Part shown: positions 24,401 through 32,411 of the stretch, in pieces
How the letters are laid out: every line of letters begins with the position of its first letter
Position numbering within the stretch: position 1 is the first letter of the stretch
Assembly: GCA_009692945.1 (NCBI GenBank)
Contig: SHYD01000021.1
Location: 1 to 39,849, forward strand
Reading direction: 5' to 3'
Source of the DNA: Dehalococcoidia bacterium
Lineage (GTDB): Bacteria; Chloroflexota; Dehalococcoidia; SHYD01
DNA length: 39,849 bases
Position numbers and translations under genes: made by a program
Notes under the pieces: generated by a model
Seen by the model: the letters and a program-made list of their open reading frames with translations, nothing else
Databases searched by the model: none
What the model was told of the DNA's origin: nothing

Positions 24401-25005
24401 CCTGGCGGTTGCACCCCAGTATCAGCGCGTACACCTCCGAGGTATTCTACGAAGGCCGCCTGCACTCGCACCCCGGCCGCGATGCCCTGGACCTGACGGG
24501 TGCGCACCCCCTCTCCGGTACGGGCATGCGCTTTATTCCTGTGCTGCACGAGGGGCACTCGAACGACTCGCCGGAGGAGGCGGCCGCAATCGCCGCGCTG
24601 ATCCGCCGGCTGCTGGCGTCGAACCCAACCTGGACCGACGCCGAGGGGACGGTGCGGCCGCTCACCCAGGCCGGCGTATTGCTCATCACCCCCTACAATG
24701 CCCAGGTCACCGCGCTCAGAAGGGAACTCTCGGATCTGCGCATCGGTACGGTCGACAAGTTCCAAGGCCAGGAAGCGCCCATCGCCGTCTACTCCATGGC
24801 AACCAGCAGCCCGGAAGAGGCTCCCCGCGGGCTGGAGTTTCTCTACAGCCTGAACCGCTTGAACGTGGCCACCAGCCGCGCCCAGTGCCTCGCGGTCGTG
24901 GTGGCCAGCCCCGCCCTGTTGCGGGTGCGCTGCCGGACGCCCCGCCAGATGCGGCTGGTGAACGCGCTAGCCCGGCTGGTGGAGGTGGCTGGGGGCCTGG
25001 GGTAG
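21499..25005 (+). CDS. TM0106-type RecB-like nuclease fused to an SF1 helicase
   Basis: 1168 residues. Residues 1-240 form a PD-(D/E)xK nuclease with Asp119, Asp139-x-Lys141 and Gln153. Four cysteines (C21, C225, C228, C234) are placed as in the Fe-S cluster of Cas4/AddB-type nucleases. Residues about 330-540 form a YprB-like RNase H-fold region (DLFFDIEGDPFF, HYAPYEPTAVRRLA, EGYNRDDCVSTLRLRDWL). The C-terminal half is an SF1 helicase: Walker A GPPGSGKS (Lys796), Walker B FIDEAGQ (Asp901-Glu902), GDPQQLDQPLQGAHP, FLDGTWRLHP, LLITPYNAQV, TVDKFQGQE and NRLNVATSRA. The family is widespread and may act in DNA repair or against foreign DNA; the exact role is unknown. It stands alone, flanked on both sides by repeat clusters. 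The ATG lacks a strong ribosome-binding site. Confidence 0.88.
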   Translation: MQLIDGRLVYSATDLVGFLECRHLANLERAAVEGHIKRPMRADRVLDRIAQRGREHEARFLSDLIAGGAAVVEIGPEAGLSFGDRLARGRDATLQAMRSGAAAIYQATLFDGWRLGYADFLRRVDRPSALGGWSYEVWDTKLARHAKASAVLQICMYSEMVGALQGRAPEQMHLALGGARRETVSFRVTDYAAYSRSVARDFEQLLGGAAPTFPVVTKPEPVEHCDVCRWSLECRAQWRAEDDLSLVANLTSRQRRALHGIGVATRTGLAEPPQPLPERLEGAGREALARIQAQARIQVRGERLRRVISERIQPPRDRAGTLAPNTGLLMLPAPSPGDLFFDIEGDPFFGSEEADGIDYLFGVIEPGRLDGAGQPAFHAFWAIEGGTVTPGAERRAFEAFIDLVMDRLAADPQLHIYHYAPYEPTAVRRLAGRHGTREQEVDRLLRGNVFVDLYRAARQSIRASVESYSIKRLEPLYGFKREIDLRDAGTSIVEFETWLELGQGEERSGVLAQIEGYNRDDCVSTLRLRDWLEQQRDALEADLAEQLLRPSGIEPEETEDSEAQQAVQRLVDHLTVGLPEGMAGAGDEQRGRWLLAQLLNWHRREAKAFWWRYFFLKNELTDEERRDEPDALGVLTFERSWPDPTPKARSTLYRFTFPPQEHKIRAGDSPHDPATGGPAGTVFYLDDEAGVIDLRLATSRPAPTATSLIPHDYVAARPKPASLQRLARWVIEHGIDAPGDFRAARDLLMGRPPRAGQERGGGLSRVSEDAQNGARRLLLALDRSYLAVRGPPGSGKSSVGARMIVDLVAAGKRVGVTANSHKVIGELLEKAARAAEQQGVALRIGQRTNGDEPACRDAVLLPTNDAALAALSDGSSRVVGGTAWLWARPEMAGSVDVLFIDEAGQMSLADALAASLCATNLVLLGDPQQLDQPLQGAHPPGSERSALAHVLNGERVIPSELGLFLDGTWRLHPSISAYTSEVFYEGRLHSHPGRDALDLTGAHPLSGTGMRFIPVLHEGHSNDSPEEAAAIAALIRRLLASNPTWTDAEGTVRPLTQAGVLLITPYNAQVTALRRELSDLRIGTVDKFQGQEAPIAVYSMATSSPEEAPRGLEFLYSLNRLNVATSRAQCLAVVVASPALLRVRCRTPRQMRLVNALARLVEVAGGLG

Positions 25006-25231
25006 GCGGTGCGTCAGATGACGCTGAGTTCATCCCGCCCGAGTCCACTCGCTCCAGCCTCGGGCATCACCCATGTATACGTATCTATTCAGACGCCCAT
25101 GACCGTGGGGACACCACCGGGCCATGAAAAGGCGAGGACAGCGACCTCCTCCCAAGAACACTCATGGCGGACGGGGCGGGCCCCTTGACCCCCTCCCTGC
25201 CGGAGGAGAAATAAAGAGATGGATGGTGAGG

Positions 25232-25279
25232 GTACACCCCTCACACTCCCCGCCAGCGGGAGACCCGCTGGACACCCCT
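25232..25279 (+). repeat. Dispersed repeat, inverted partner of 39786-39831
   Basis: It contains the perfect stem CCAGCGGG-AGA-CCCGCTGG and shares 29 consecutive bases (reverse complement) with 39786-39814, with scattered differences after that. It sits in a gap of about 720 bases (25006-25728) that holds several unrelated repeats and no gene. Confidence 0.75.
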
Positions 25280-25341
25280 GGAGGAGATGCTGTTCCTGGT
25301 GAGCCACCGCCTTTTCACAGCAGTGTCGGGGGTTCGGGGGT

Positions 25342-25415
25342 ATGAGCCACGCCCCCACCCCAGAACAAAGAGGAGAATTCTCTGTGGGGGGCACCCCCAC
25401 TCCCCCGGCAGAGAG
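25342..25415 (-). repeat. Dispersed hairpin repeat, family A, inverted copy
   Basis: Read on the minus strand it matches the second half of 3543-3664 and 21161-21282: CTCTGCCGGGGG, a GTGGGGGTGCCCCCCAC inverted repeat, AGAGAATTCTCCTCTTTG, and ATGAGCC at the other end (plus strand). Confidence 0.75.
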
Positions 25416-25513
25416 TTTGTGACTTTTTGCTGGATCGAGCCGGAATCGCCCCCATTTCGTGCCTGGCTTGCGGCCAAAACTACCCCAGAACGCCAAAAAC
25501 TCACAAACTCAGA

Positions 25514-25613
25514 GGGGCTCCCGCCCCTCGTGCACTCCCCGGTTCGACCGAGCACGCCCAGGTACAAATTGAAAAGGTGCCCACTCCTATGGGGGCACCC
25601 TCACTCCCCCGGC
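25514..25613 (+). repeat. Dispersed repeat, family B, copy 1
   Basis: About 100 bases shared in the same orientation with 29038-29138: GGGCTCCCGCCCCTCGTGCA, then CTCCCCGG, a variable stretch, ATTGAAAAGGTGCCCACTCC and TATGGGG, ending CCCCCGGC. The Gly/Pro-rich frames it produces on both strands are not genes. Confidence 0.7.
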
Positions 25614-25728
25614 AGAAGGGCTGCCGCCCTCGTGCACTCCCACTTCTGAGCCCGGCCGCCCCTCAACAATGAACTCTTGCATGTATACTTCCCGCGACGA
25701 CAGGACGCCGGTTGGAGGGTGGTGGGCG

Positions 25729-26868
25729 ATGGCGGTGCGCGATCTGCTGGACAGGGCCTGTATTGCCGGGGTCGGGGCCACGCCTCAGGGGCAGTGGCCC
25801 GAATACTCCGCCGACGACCTCGCCATCTGGGCATTCCGTGAGGCGCTCAAGGATAGCGGCCTGCGGAAGGCCGCTATCGACGGCGTGTTCGTGCAGCCAA
25901 GCTTCGGCGGGCAGGGCGACCTCAAGACGCTGGGGCACCGGCTGGGCATGGAACCGCGGGTGGCGGCCAACGTCGACTTCCACGGGCAGGCCTTGCAGTT
26001 CGCCACCCTGCTGGTGCACCAGGGCCTGTGCAACTACGTGGCGTGCATGTACGCCACCAACCAGCGCACCAACCGCAACCGCTTCGCATCGACCGCCTAC
26101 CACCTGGGCGGCAACTTCGACGACGTCTACGGGCTTTCGAACCCCGGCTCCGTAGCCGCGTTCAACTACCGCCGCCGCATGCACGACTTCGGCGCCACCG
26201 AGGAGCAACTCGGCGCCATCGCCGTGGCCCAGGCTCGGGCGGCCTCGCTGAACCCGCTGGCGGTGTACCGGTCGCCCCTCACTATCGAGGACTACCTCAA
26301 CGCACGTTACGTCATCGCACCCTTGCGGCTGATGGACTTCTGCATGATCAGCGATGGCGGCTTCTGTGTCATCGTCACCACCCCGGAGCGGGCTAGAGAC
26401 CTGCCGAAAACGCCGGTGTTCATCTCGGGCCTGGGGAGCCAGGCGTGCTTCCTGGAGCTGGAGCACCCCGATGCGATGTACCACCCGCCGCAGCGGCCCA
26501 ACGCGAGCATGCTGTGGGAGAATTGCGACTACGCGCCAGAGGATATCGAGGCGTTGTACGTGCAGGACGCCTACACCCCCAACGTGCTGGCGGCGCTGGA
26601 GAACTACGGGTTCTGCGAGTTCGGCACGGCCCACGAGTGGGTGCAGGGCGGGCGCATCGAATTGGGCGGCGAACTGCCGGTGAACGTCCACGGCGGCCAG
26701 AACCGCATGACCTACATGCTGGGCTGGCAGAACACCCACGACGCCGTGCTGCAACTGCGGCACGAGGCGATGGAGCCCGCCCGCCAGTTGCCGGACCCCG
26801 AGGTGATCATGGCGACTTACAGCACCGGGCTCTGGCAGGAGACCTGGTCGTACATCTTCCGGAGATGA
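25729..26868 (+). CDS. Thiolase-like protein (SCP-x/acetyl-CoA acetyltransferase family)
   Basis: 379 residues from ATG 25729, preceded by GGAGGG; an upstream start in the repeat region is less likely. The fold is seen in DRACIAGVGATPQGQWPEYS, LAIWAFREALKDSGL, the SNPGSVAAFNYRRRMHDFGA block, RLMDFCMISDGGFCVIVTT and PVNVHGGQNRMTYMLG with its His. The usual nucleophilic-Cys motif is not clear, as in many SCP2-like thiolases that pair with a DUF35 protein. That partner gene follows after three bases. Such pairs take part in acyl-CoA or ketone/steroid side-chain metabolism; the substrate is unknown. Confidence 0.85.
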   Translation: MAVRDLLDRACIAGVGATPQGQWPEYSADDLAIWAFREALKDSGLRKAAIDGVFVQPSFGGQGDLKTLGHRLGMEPRVAANVDFHGQALQFATLLVHQGLCNYVACMYATNQRTNRNRFASTAYHLGGNFDDVYGLSNPGSVAAFNYRRRMHDFGATEEQLGAIAVAQARAASLNPLAVYRSPLTIEDYLNARYVIAPLRLMDFCMISDGGFCVIVTTPERARDLPKTPVFISGLGSQACFLELEHPDAMYHPPQRPNASMLWENCDYAPEDIEALYVQDAYTPNVLAALENYGFCEFGTAHEWVQGGRIELGGELPVNVHGGQNRMTYMLGWQNTHDAVLQLRHEAMEPARQLPDPEVIMATYSTGLWQETWSYIFRR

Positions 26869-26871
26869 CCG

Positions 26872-27282
26872 GTGGCAGAGTACGCCAAGCCGCTGCCCGT
26901 GGTGAACGATCTCAACCGGCCCCATTGGGAGGGGGCACGGGACGGCAGGTTCATGGTGCAGCGCTGCCTCGGCTGCGGGCATCTGGCGCTGCCGCCCATG
27001 CCCAACTGCAGCGGTTGCCTTGAGACATCGATGGAGTGGGTCGCGTCGAGCGGACGGGGCGTCGTGTTCTCGTGGATCGAGTACCACCAGGGTTGGCTGC
27101 CGGGTTACCGGGACGAGACGCCGTACAACGTAGCCATCGTCGAACTGGAAGAGGGGCTGCGGGTGGTGAGCAACCTGGTTGGCCTGCCTCATGATCAGAT
27201 CGCGATTGGGATGCCGGTGGAAGTCTGGTTCGATGAGGTGACGCCGCAGGTGACCATCCCCCGGTTCCGGCCGCGGGTCTGA
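26872..27282 (+). CDS. DUF35 OB-fold acyl-CoA-associated protein (zinc ribbon)
   Basis: 136 residues from a GTG at 26872, with GGAG ten bases upstream inside the end of the thiolase gene. A rubredoxin-like zinc ribbon has Cys32, Cys35, Cys46 and Cys49 (RCLGCG...NCSGC). The OB-fold follows (GRGVVFSWIEYHQG, PYNVAIVELEEGLRVVSNLVG, GMPVEVWFDEV). Proteins of this type form complexes with thiolase-like enzymes and hold the acyl-CoA. The two genes form a unit. Confidence 0.9.
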   Translation: MAEYAKPLPVVNDLNRPHWEGARDGRFMVQRCLGCGHLALPPMPNCSGCLETSMEWVASSGRGVVFSWIEYHQGWLPGYRDETPYNVAIVELEEGLRVVSNLVGLPHDQIAIGMPVEVWFDEVTPQVTIPRFRPRV

Positions 27283-27393
27283 CCGGCCGGCGGACTCCGC
27301 GCCCCACCCACCCCTGCCGCGGCTAAAGAGAGCGTTCGTACGTCCCACCCTTCGACATGCTCAGGACGGCGCCCACCTGCCCTTCGTTCTTTC

Positions 27394-27447
27394 GTGTGGG
27401 GACACCCCACGCCCCAGCAGGGAGGCGTCCCTCCCTGCACCCTTTTC
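27394..27447 (+). repeat. Dispersed hairpin repeat, family A-like
   Basis: The GTGTGGGGACACCCCAC inverted repeat is followed by GCCCCAGCAGGGAGGCGTCC; a close match is at 29009-29070. The 367-base gap (27283-27649) also has CCCTTCGACATGCTCAGGA (about 27347) and an ATCTGCGT repeat (27498-27528), and no gene. Confidence 0.65.
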
Positions 27448-27497
27448 CCCGCAGGCGGTTCTCTGAACCCCGAACCTCGCACATTGAACCCAATCCC

Positions 27498-27528
27498 AAA
27501 TCTGCGTTAATCTGCGTCATCTGCGGAT
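27498..27528 (+). repeat. ATCTGCGT-type short repeat
   Basis: Near-identical to 3868-3897: two AATCTGCGT units, then CATCTGCGGAT. It lies about 120 bases before the Gfo/Idh/MocA gene. Confidence 0.8.
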
Positions 27529-27649
27529 AATTTTCCTTTTGCGCTGGCCCGCGTTGACGCTGCCTTTGCCCCGGTGCTACGCTACGGCGGCTATAGGCCG
27601 GGGGCAGCGTGAGGTTCCCGGTCCCCACCGAATTACTCTGGAGGCGTTT

Positions 27650-28837
27650 ATGGCAGAGCCTGTTTTGAAACTCGGACTCATCGGTATCGGTTCCGGCGCC
27701 CGCGGCCTTTTAGAGGCGTTCGTGGCCCATCCCGGCATCAAGCTGGTGGCGGCGGCCGACACCCGGCAGGACGCGCTGGACAAGTTTGCGGGCGAGTATG
27801 GCGCCAAGACCTATAACTCGGCCGAAGCGCTGTGTTCGGACCCCAATGTTGATGCGGTGTGGGTGGCCACCCCCAACCATTTCCACGCCGAGCACGTGAT
27901 CATCGCGGCGGAGCACAAAAAGCACGTTGTCGTCTCAAAGCCGATGGCGGTGAGCCTGGAACAGTGCCAAGCAATGGTGGCTGCCACCGATAAGAACGGC
28001 GTGAAGCTGCTGGCGGGTCACACCCAGAGCATGCTGCCGGGCGTGACCCGACTGGCGGAACTGGTGCGATCCGGCGATTACGGCCCGTTGGGGATGCTGC
28101 ACTCCTGGAACTACACCCCTTGGATCTATCGTCCCCGGATGCCCGAGGAGTTGGACGCCACCAAGGGCGGGGGTGTGGTGTTCCGGCAGTCTCCCCATCA
28201 CATCGATATCGTGCGGCTCATCGGCGGCGGGATGGTGCGGAGCGTGCGCGCGATGACGCTGCTGCTCGACCCAAGCCGTCCCGTGCCGGGGGCCTTCGTC
28301 GCGTACCTTGAGTTCGAGAACGGCGTGCCCGCCACCATCATCTACTCCGGCTACGGCCACTTCGATTCGGCCGAACTCACCTTTGGCTTGGGCGGATTCA
28401 CCTCACCGGGCCGGGGGGCGGTGTTGGTGGGCAGCGGGCTCACCAACGAGGAGGAGCAGGCGCTGAAGGAGGCTGCCCGCTACAGCGCCCGCTCGGCCAA
28501 TCAACCGCCGCCGCCGGTGTTCGGCGACAAAGACGTGCCCTCGACGCCCTTTGGCCTGACCATCGCCAGTTGCACCAAGGCAGACCTTCGTCAGTCGCCG
28601 AAGGGCGTCTACATCTATGGAGAGCAGGGCGCCCGGACCGAGGTCCCGGTGCAGGGCCCCGTGCCGCGGGGCTATGCCGAATTGGACGAACTGTACCAGG
28701 GCGTGGTGAACGGGAAACCCATCGTGCACGACGGCCGCTGGGGTCTGGCGACCCAAGAGGTGACGATGGCCATTCTCCAGTCGGCCCAGGAGCGGCGGGA
28801 GATCATGATGCAGCACCAGGTGGCGTTCCCGGGGTAG
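27650..28837 (+). CDS. Gfo/Idh/MocA family oxidoreductase
   Basis: 395 residues from ATG 27650, with GGAGG five bases upstream. An N-terminal NAD(P)-binding Rossmann fold is seen in KLGLIGIGSGARGLLEAF, VAAADTRQDALDKFA and WVATPNHFHAEHVIIAAEH. The family's EKP-type motif reads SKPMAVS. The C-terminal substrate domain holds GGGVVFRQSPHHIDIVRLIGGG, with the likely catalytic His pair. It resembles dihydrodiol or sugar-type dehydrogenases of the family, but the substrate cannot be named. It stands alone between two repeat-filled gaps. Confidence 0.88.
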   Translation: MAEPVLKLGLIGIGSGARGLLEAFVAHPGIKLVAAADTRQDALDKFAGEYGAKTYNSAEALCSDPNVDAVWVATPNHFHAEHVIIAAEHKKHVVVSKPMAVSLEQCQAMVAATDKNGVKLLAGHTQSMLPGVTRLAELVRSGDYGPLGMLHSWNYTPWIYRPRMPEELDATKGGGVVFRQSPHHIDIVRLIGGGMVRSVRAMTLLLDPSRPVPGAFVAYLEFENGVPATIIYSGYGHFDSAELTFGLGGFTSPGRGAVLVGSGLTNEEEQALKEAARYSARSANQPPPPVFGDKDVPSTPFGLTIASCTKADLRQSPKGVYIYGEQGARTEVPVQGPVPRGYAELDELYQGVVNGKPIVHDGRWGLATQEVTMAILQSAQERREIMMQHQVAFPG

Positions 28838-28850
28838 GAGGCCGGCCAGC

Positions 28851-28950
28851 GTATCCGTTCAGACATGATGGGGTGCTGCTTGATTGTTTGCCCCACCCCC
28901 AAAGAAAAGAGATGTTTTTGTTTCTGGGGGAACACCCATAGGAGTGGGCA
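28851..28950 (+). repeat. Dispersed hairpin repeat, family A, copy like 20983-21110
   Basis: GTATCCGTTCAGA, then TTGATTGTTTGCCCCACCCC, an A/G-rich stretch and TTTCTGGGGGAACACCC, in the same order as 20983-21110. It ends ATAGGAGTGGGCAG, which is part of family B inverted. Confidence 0.65.
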
Positions 28951-29008
28951 GGTTTCTCCTCGGACAACCTCGAAGGCTGTACTTCCCACCCACCCACCCA
29001 TCCCGTTT

Positions 29009-29138
29009 GTGTGTGGGGACACCCCACACCCCGGCATAGGGGCTCCCGCCCCTCATGCACTCCCCGGCCCGAGCGGCCACTTCCAGACACAGATTGAAAA
29101 GGTGCCCACTCCTATGGGGAACACCCCAGTCCCCCGGC
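29009..29138 (+). repeat. Composite repeat: family A-like hairpin plus family B, copy 2
   Basis: Starts with the GTGTGGGGACACCCCACAC hairpin (as at 27394), then from 29038 the family B block found at 25514-25613, including ATTGAAAAGGTGCCCACTCC. Confidence 0.7.
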
Positions 29139-29152
29139 CCTTCGACAAGCCA

Positions 29153-29330
29153 GGGAGCCTGTCTCAAAAGTCCGGGGGGAGTCGTTTCGCGTCGGTCTTT
29201 CACGCTCTCCCTACCCTCTCCCATCGAGGGAGAGGGTTCCGAATGAGCATCCTCTTCCTTGGTGGGAGAGGATTGAGGAGAGGGGGCGCCCCTCCGTCCG
29301 GGTCACCCTCAGGTATTGAGACAGGCCCTC
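29153..29330. mobile_element. MITE-like element with GCCTGTCTCAA terminal inverted repeats
   Basis: GCCTGTCTCAA (29157-29167) and its reverse complement (29316-29326) bound about 170 bases without coding capacity. Inside are CCCTCTCCCATCGAGGGAGAGGG (a hairpin, 29213 onward) and related GGGAGAGG runs. Elements of this layout are common small non-autonomous repeats. The 576-base gap 28838-29413 otherwise holds only family A/B repeats and a GAGTCTGAACTC segment (about 29374). Confidence 0.6.
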
Positions 29331-29413
29331 AGGACAAACAGGGGCTTCGCCCCCTGCACCCCCGTTTCGGAACCGGAGTCTGAACTCCTCGTACCGGCCA
29401 GCCAATAACTTGA

Positions 29414-29952
29414 CTAGCTGGGTTCGCCCGCGGCCGATTCGGGCCCGTTAAGCTGTTCGTCCAGCACGGCGATGTCGCCTTGATCGAGCACCTTGTCGAT
29501 GTCCAGCAGCAGCTTGACGCCCTTCTCGGCCTTGCCAATGCTCAACAGGAACTCGGTGCTGACCCCGGCGCCGAAGGATGGCGGCGCTTCGATGACGGCG
29601 CCGTCGATGTTGAGCACCTCCGACACGCGGTCGACCACCACGCCGACCCCGACGCCGAAGGTCTCGACCACGATGATGCAGGTCTCGTCAGTCCGCTCCT
29701 GGGCAGGCCGAACTTGGTGCGCAGGTCGATGACAGGGATGACCTTGCCGCGCAAGTTAATCACGCCGAGCACGTGTTCCGGCATCTTGGGAACGGCGGTC
29801 ACCGGCATCATGCCGAAGATCTCCCGGACCTTGTGGATCTGGAGGCCGTACTCCTCGCTCCCGGCGAAGAAGGTGAGGTATTTGCCGGCCAGGTTCGTGT
29901 AGCGGTCGGTGGCGGCCCCGCTAGTGAGCTTGTTGGTGAGGGCGGTGGTCAT
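29414..29952 (-). pseudogene. cheW: CheW-like chemotaxis adaptor, frameshifted
   Basis: ATG 29952 has AGGAGG five bases upstream. The first part (KYLTFFAGSEEYGLQIHKV, EIFGMMPVTAVP, VLGVINLRGKVIPVIDLRTK, FGLP) is a standard CheW. At about 29695-29705 (GCCCAGGAGC on the gene strand) one base is missing. The expected continuation (ERTDETCIIVVETFG, VGVVVDRVSEVLNIDG, GVKLLLDIDKVL) is in another frame, ending at 29414. Restoring one base gives about 180 residues. CheW links receptors to the CheA kinase. It lies downstream of the receptor gene on the same strand, with a perfect palindrome between them. No CheA is in the window. Confidence 0.85.
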
Positions 29953-30028
29953 GGGGTCCTCCTGCGCGGAGCGCTGATGAAAAATCGGTTGTCGTGGCTG
30001 CTATCGGCTTCTGGCGGCGGGTCCGGGG

Positions 30029-30068
30029 GCAGGGGTAGGGGCGAATGATTATTCGCCCCTACCCCTGC
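30029..30068. repeat. Perfect 18-bp stem palindrome between receptor and cheW
   Basis: GCAGGGGTAGGGGCGAAT (30029-30046), loop GATT, and the exact reverse complement at 30051-30068. It lies 12 bases past the receptor stop on the gene strand. It could end or attenuate transcription into cheW or protect mRNA ends, but no T run follows on the minus strand, so a plain terminator is unlikely. Confidence 0.9.
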
Positions 30069-30080
30069 GTTACCCCTTTT

Positions 30081-32147
30081 TTAGAACCCCTCGAAGGGGT
30101 CGGCCGTCTTGCTGCGGCCGTTCTTGCCGTTGCCGTTGCTGCTGCCAGCAAGGGCGTGCTCCCGGACCGCCGGCGCCTTGCGGGCGCCCTTGCGGCCGGA
30201 CGCGCCGCCCTCGCTCAGCGTGAAGCTGTCCACCATCTCCATCATCTCGCCGGACTGGCCGGACAGCTCCTCGGCGGCGGCGGCCGATTCCTCGGCGTTG
30301 GCGGCGCTCTGCTGCGTCGCCTGGTTGAGCTGGTTGACCGCGGCCGAGATCTGGTCCACCGCGGAGGTCTGCTGCTGCGATGACTGGGCGATATCGCCGA
30401 TGGTGCCGCTCACCTGGTGCACCCGCTGTGCGATCTCCTGCAGGTTCTTCATCACCTCGTCGTTGAGCACCACCCCGCCCTGAGCGTTCTGGGAGGCCTG
30501 CTCGATGAGGTCGGCGGTGTTGCGGGCGGCCTCGGCGCTGCGCATGGCGAGGTTGCGCACCTCTTCGGCCACCACCGCGAAGCCCTTGCCGGCGTCGCCG
30601 GCTCGGGCCGCTTCCACGGCGGCATTGAGGGCCAGCAGGTTGGGCTGGAAGGCGATCTCGTCGATGGTCTTCACGATCTTGGCGGTGCTGTCGGACGAGG
30701 CCTTGATCTTGGCCATGGCCTCGGATAGCCGTTCCATGTTCTTGACGCCGGTGCTCACCGAGCCCCGGTTCTCCTGGCTCAGCGTCTGCGCCTGCTGCGC
30801 CGACGCAGAATTCGACCGCGTCATGGCCGTGATCTCCTGGAGCGAGGCGGTGATCTCCTCCAGTGTGCTGGCCTGTTCTGAGGCGCTCTGGGCCATGGAC
30901 TGGCTGCCCGCGGCGATCTGGGAGGAGGCTGAGGCCACCTGCTGCGCCCCGGTGGCGGTCTGAGCCAGGGCGCCGTCCAGGTTCTCGGCGGCGAGGCTGA
31001 GGGCCTCTTTGATCTTGTTGTAATCGCCCTGGTAGGAGCCCTTCATGCGGGCGGTCAGGTCCTTCTCGGCGACACGTTCGAGCACGGTGGCAGCCTCGTT
31101 GACCGGGGTGGCCATGGCGTCCAGCGTCTGGTTGAAGCCGTCGATGAGGTCGCGGAAGGCGCCCTGGAACTGTCCGGCGTTGCCGCGTGCCGTGAGGTCG
31201 CCCCGGCGGGCGGCTTCGACCAGCATGTTGGACTCTTTGGTGAGGCCGCGCAGGGTATCCAACAGTTGCTGGAAGGCCTTGCCCAGGGTGTCCTGCTCCG
31301 AGCGGACGGTGACCTGGGCGGTAACGTCGCCGGCCGCGAGCTGGCGGGCGGCGCCCGCGGTCTCGTTGAGACCTTCGGCCATGGTCTTCAGGGTTCCCAA
31401 CAGCACGCCGGTCTCGTCCTTCGAGTCGACGGTGACATCGATGGCGGTGTCGCCGAGGGCGACGCGGTTGGCAACGGCGACCGCCTTGCCGATGGGGCCC
31501 GTGATGCTGCGGGTCACCCACCAAGCGGCGACGATACCCAGCAGGATGGCGATGCCCGCGATCCCGAAGAGTTCGTTGCGGGCCTCATCGTAGGTGGCCG
31601 CCGCTTCCTCACCCCGTTGATCGACCCGTTGGTCCTGGAAGTCACCGAGGTCGTGGAGCGCCTTGAGGTACTTCCCCAGCGACGGCAGCAACTGCTCCCG
31701 TACCACGACCTGCGCCTCGGTCAGATTGCCTGCCGTCGCCAGCTTGTTGACCTGGTCGGCGACCGGCGTATAGGACTTTCGCACCTCCTGCGTGGCAGCG
31801 AACAGCCGTTTGCCCTCGGCGCTGGTGATGATCGGTTCCAGTTCGAGGTAATATTTGCCGTTCTCGGCCCGATTGGCCAAGGCTTGCTCAACCATCTTGG
31901 CCCGGGCGGCCGGATCGGGGGTGATCACCATTTCCAGACTCAACTTTGCGTTTTCGGTGAGGTTGTCCGAGAGTTTAGCGGTCACCTTGCTCTTGTGCCA
32001 ATCCTCATCGATCATGCTGCTGACGTCATCGTTGAGGGTGGCCAGCGCATTTTGGCTGATGCCGACCACCGCGGCCAGCAACACCAGCACCAACGCGAAA
32101 CCGCCGCCCAAGCGGACGCCTATCTTCAAATTCTTCACGATGCCCAT
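30081..32147 (-). CDS. Methyl-accepting chemotaxis protein
   Basis: 688 residues from ATG 32147 with GGAGGAG upstream. Helix 1 (about 13-33), a four-helix-bundle-type sensor with many charged residues (about 34-190), helix 2 ([19 protein letters not shown]), then HAMP ([22 protein letters not shown]) and a second HAMP-like repeat ([33 protein letters not shown]). The signalling domain has the hairpin [21 protein letters not shown] and [15 protein letters not shown]. The usual Q-T-N at the tip is Q-P502-N here. A Gly/Asn/Lys-rich tail ends DPFEGF. The signal sensed is unknown; the cheW gene follows on the same strand. Confidence 0.92.
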   Translation of the reverse strand: MGIVKNLKIGVRLGGGFALVLVLLAAVVGISQNALATLNDDVSSMIDEDWHKSKVTAKLSDNLTENAKLSLEMVITPDPAARAKMVEQALANRAENGKYYLELEPIITSAEGKRLFAATQEVRKSYTPVADQVNKLATAGNLTEAQVVVREQLLPSLGKYLKALHDLGDFQDQRVDQRGEEAAATYDEARNELFGIAGIAILLGIVAAWWVTRSITGPIGKAVAVANRVALGDTAIDVTVDSKDETGVLLGTLKTMAEGLNETAGAARQLAAGDVTAQVTVRSEQDTLGKAFQQLLDTLRGLTKESNMLVEAARRGDLTARGNAGQFQGAFRDLIDGFNQTLDAMATPVNEAATVLERVAEKDLTARMKGSYQGDYNKIKEALSLAAENLDGALAQTATGAQQVASASSQIAAGSQSMAQSASEQASTLEEITASLQEITAMTRSNSASAQQAQTLSQENRGSVSTGVKNMERLSEAMAKIKASSDSTAKIVKTIDEIAFQPNLLALNAAVEAARAGDAGKGFAVVAEEVRNLAMRSAEAARNTADLIEQASQNAQGGVVLNDEVMKNLQEIAQRVHQVSGTIGDIAQSSQQQTSAVDQISAAVNQLNQATQQSAANAEESAAAAEELSGQSGEMMEMVDSFTLSEGGASGRKGARKAPAVREHALAGSSNGNGKNGRSKTADPFEGF

Positions 32148-32411
32148 TGCTCCTCCTTCAAGTCGGGTGAGATGTTCCTGCCGGCAGACTCCCTCCGCCG
32201 GTGTCGATGTTGTGGCTCCTGCCTCCTCTCCGTGCTGCGTCCATGCAGTCCGGTCTCCCACCGGTTGCGGACCCAAGAGTTGTTCGTAACCATGATCGCC
32301 GGGCTCGAGGCCGGGGCGAAGGTACCCCGGCCTCGATTTCGTTGGCCACTCGATCCCCGGGACCGGTACCAACGGCCAGCCGCCACTGGCCGTCCGGTGC
32401 AATCGTTCGGC

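Noticed and set aside
25663-27348. 561-codon open frame antisense to the thiolase and DUF35 genes
   Set aside because: It spans two real genes and a repeat region and has no conserved motif.
25006-29413. CRISPR array
   Set aside because: The repeats are of several kinds, irregularly spaced and in both orientations, without unique spacers or cas genes.
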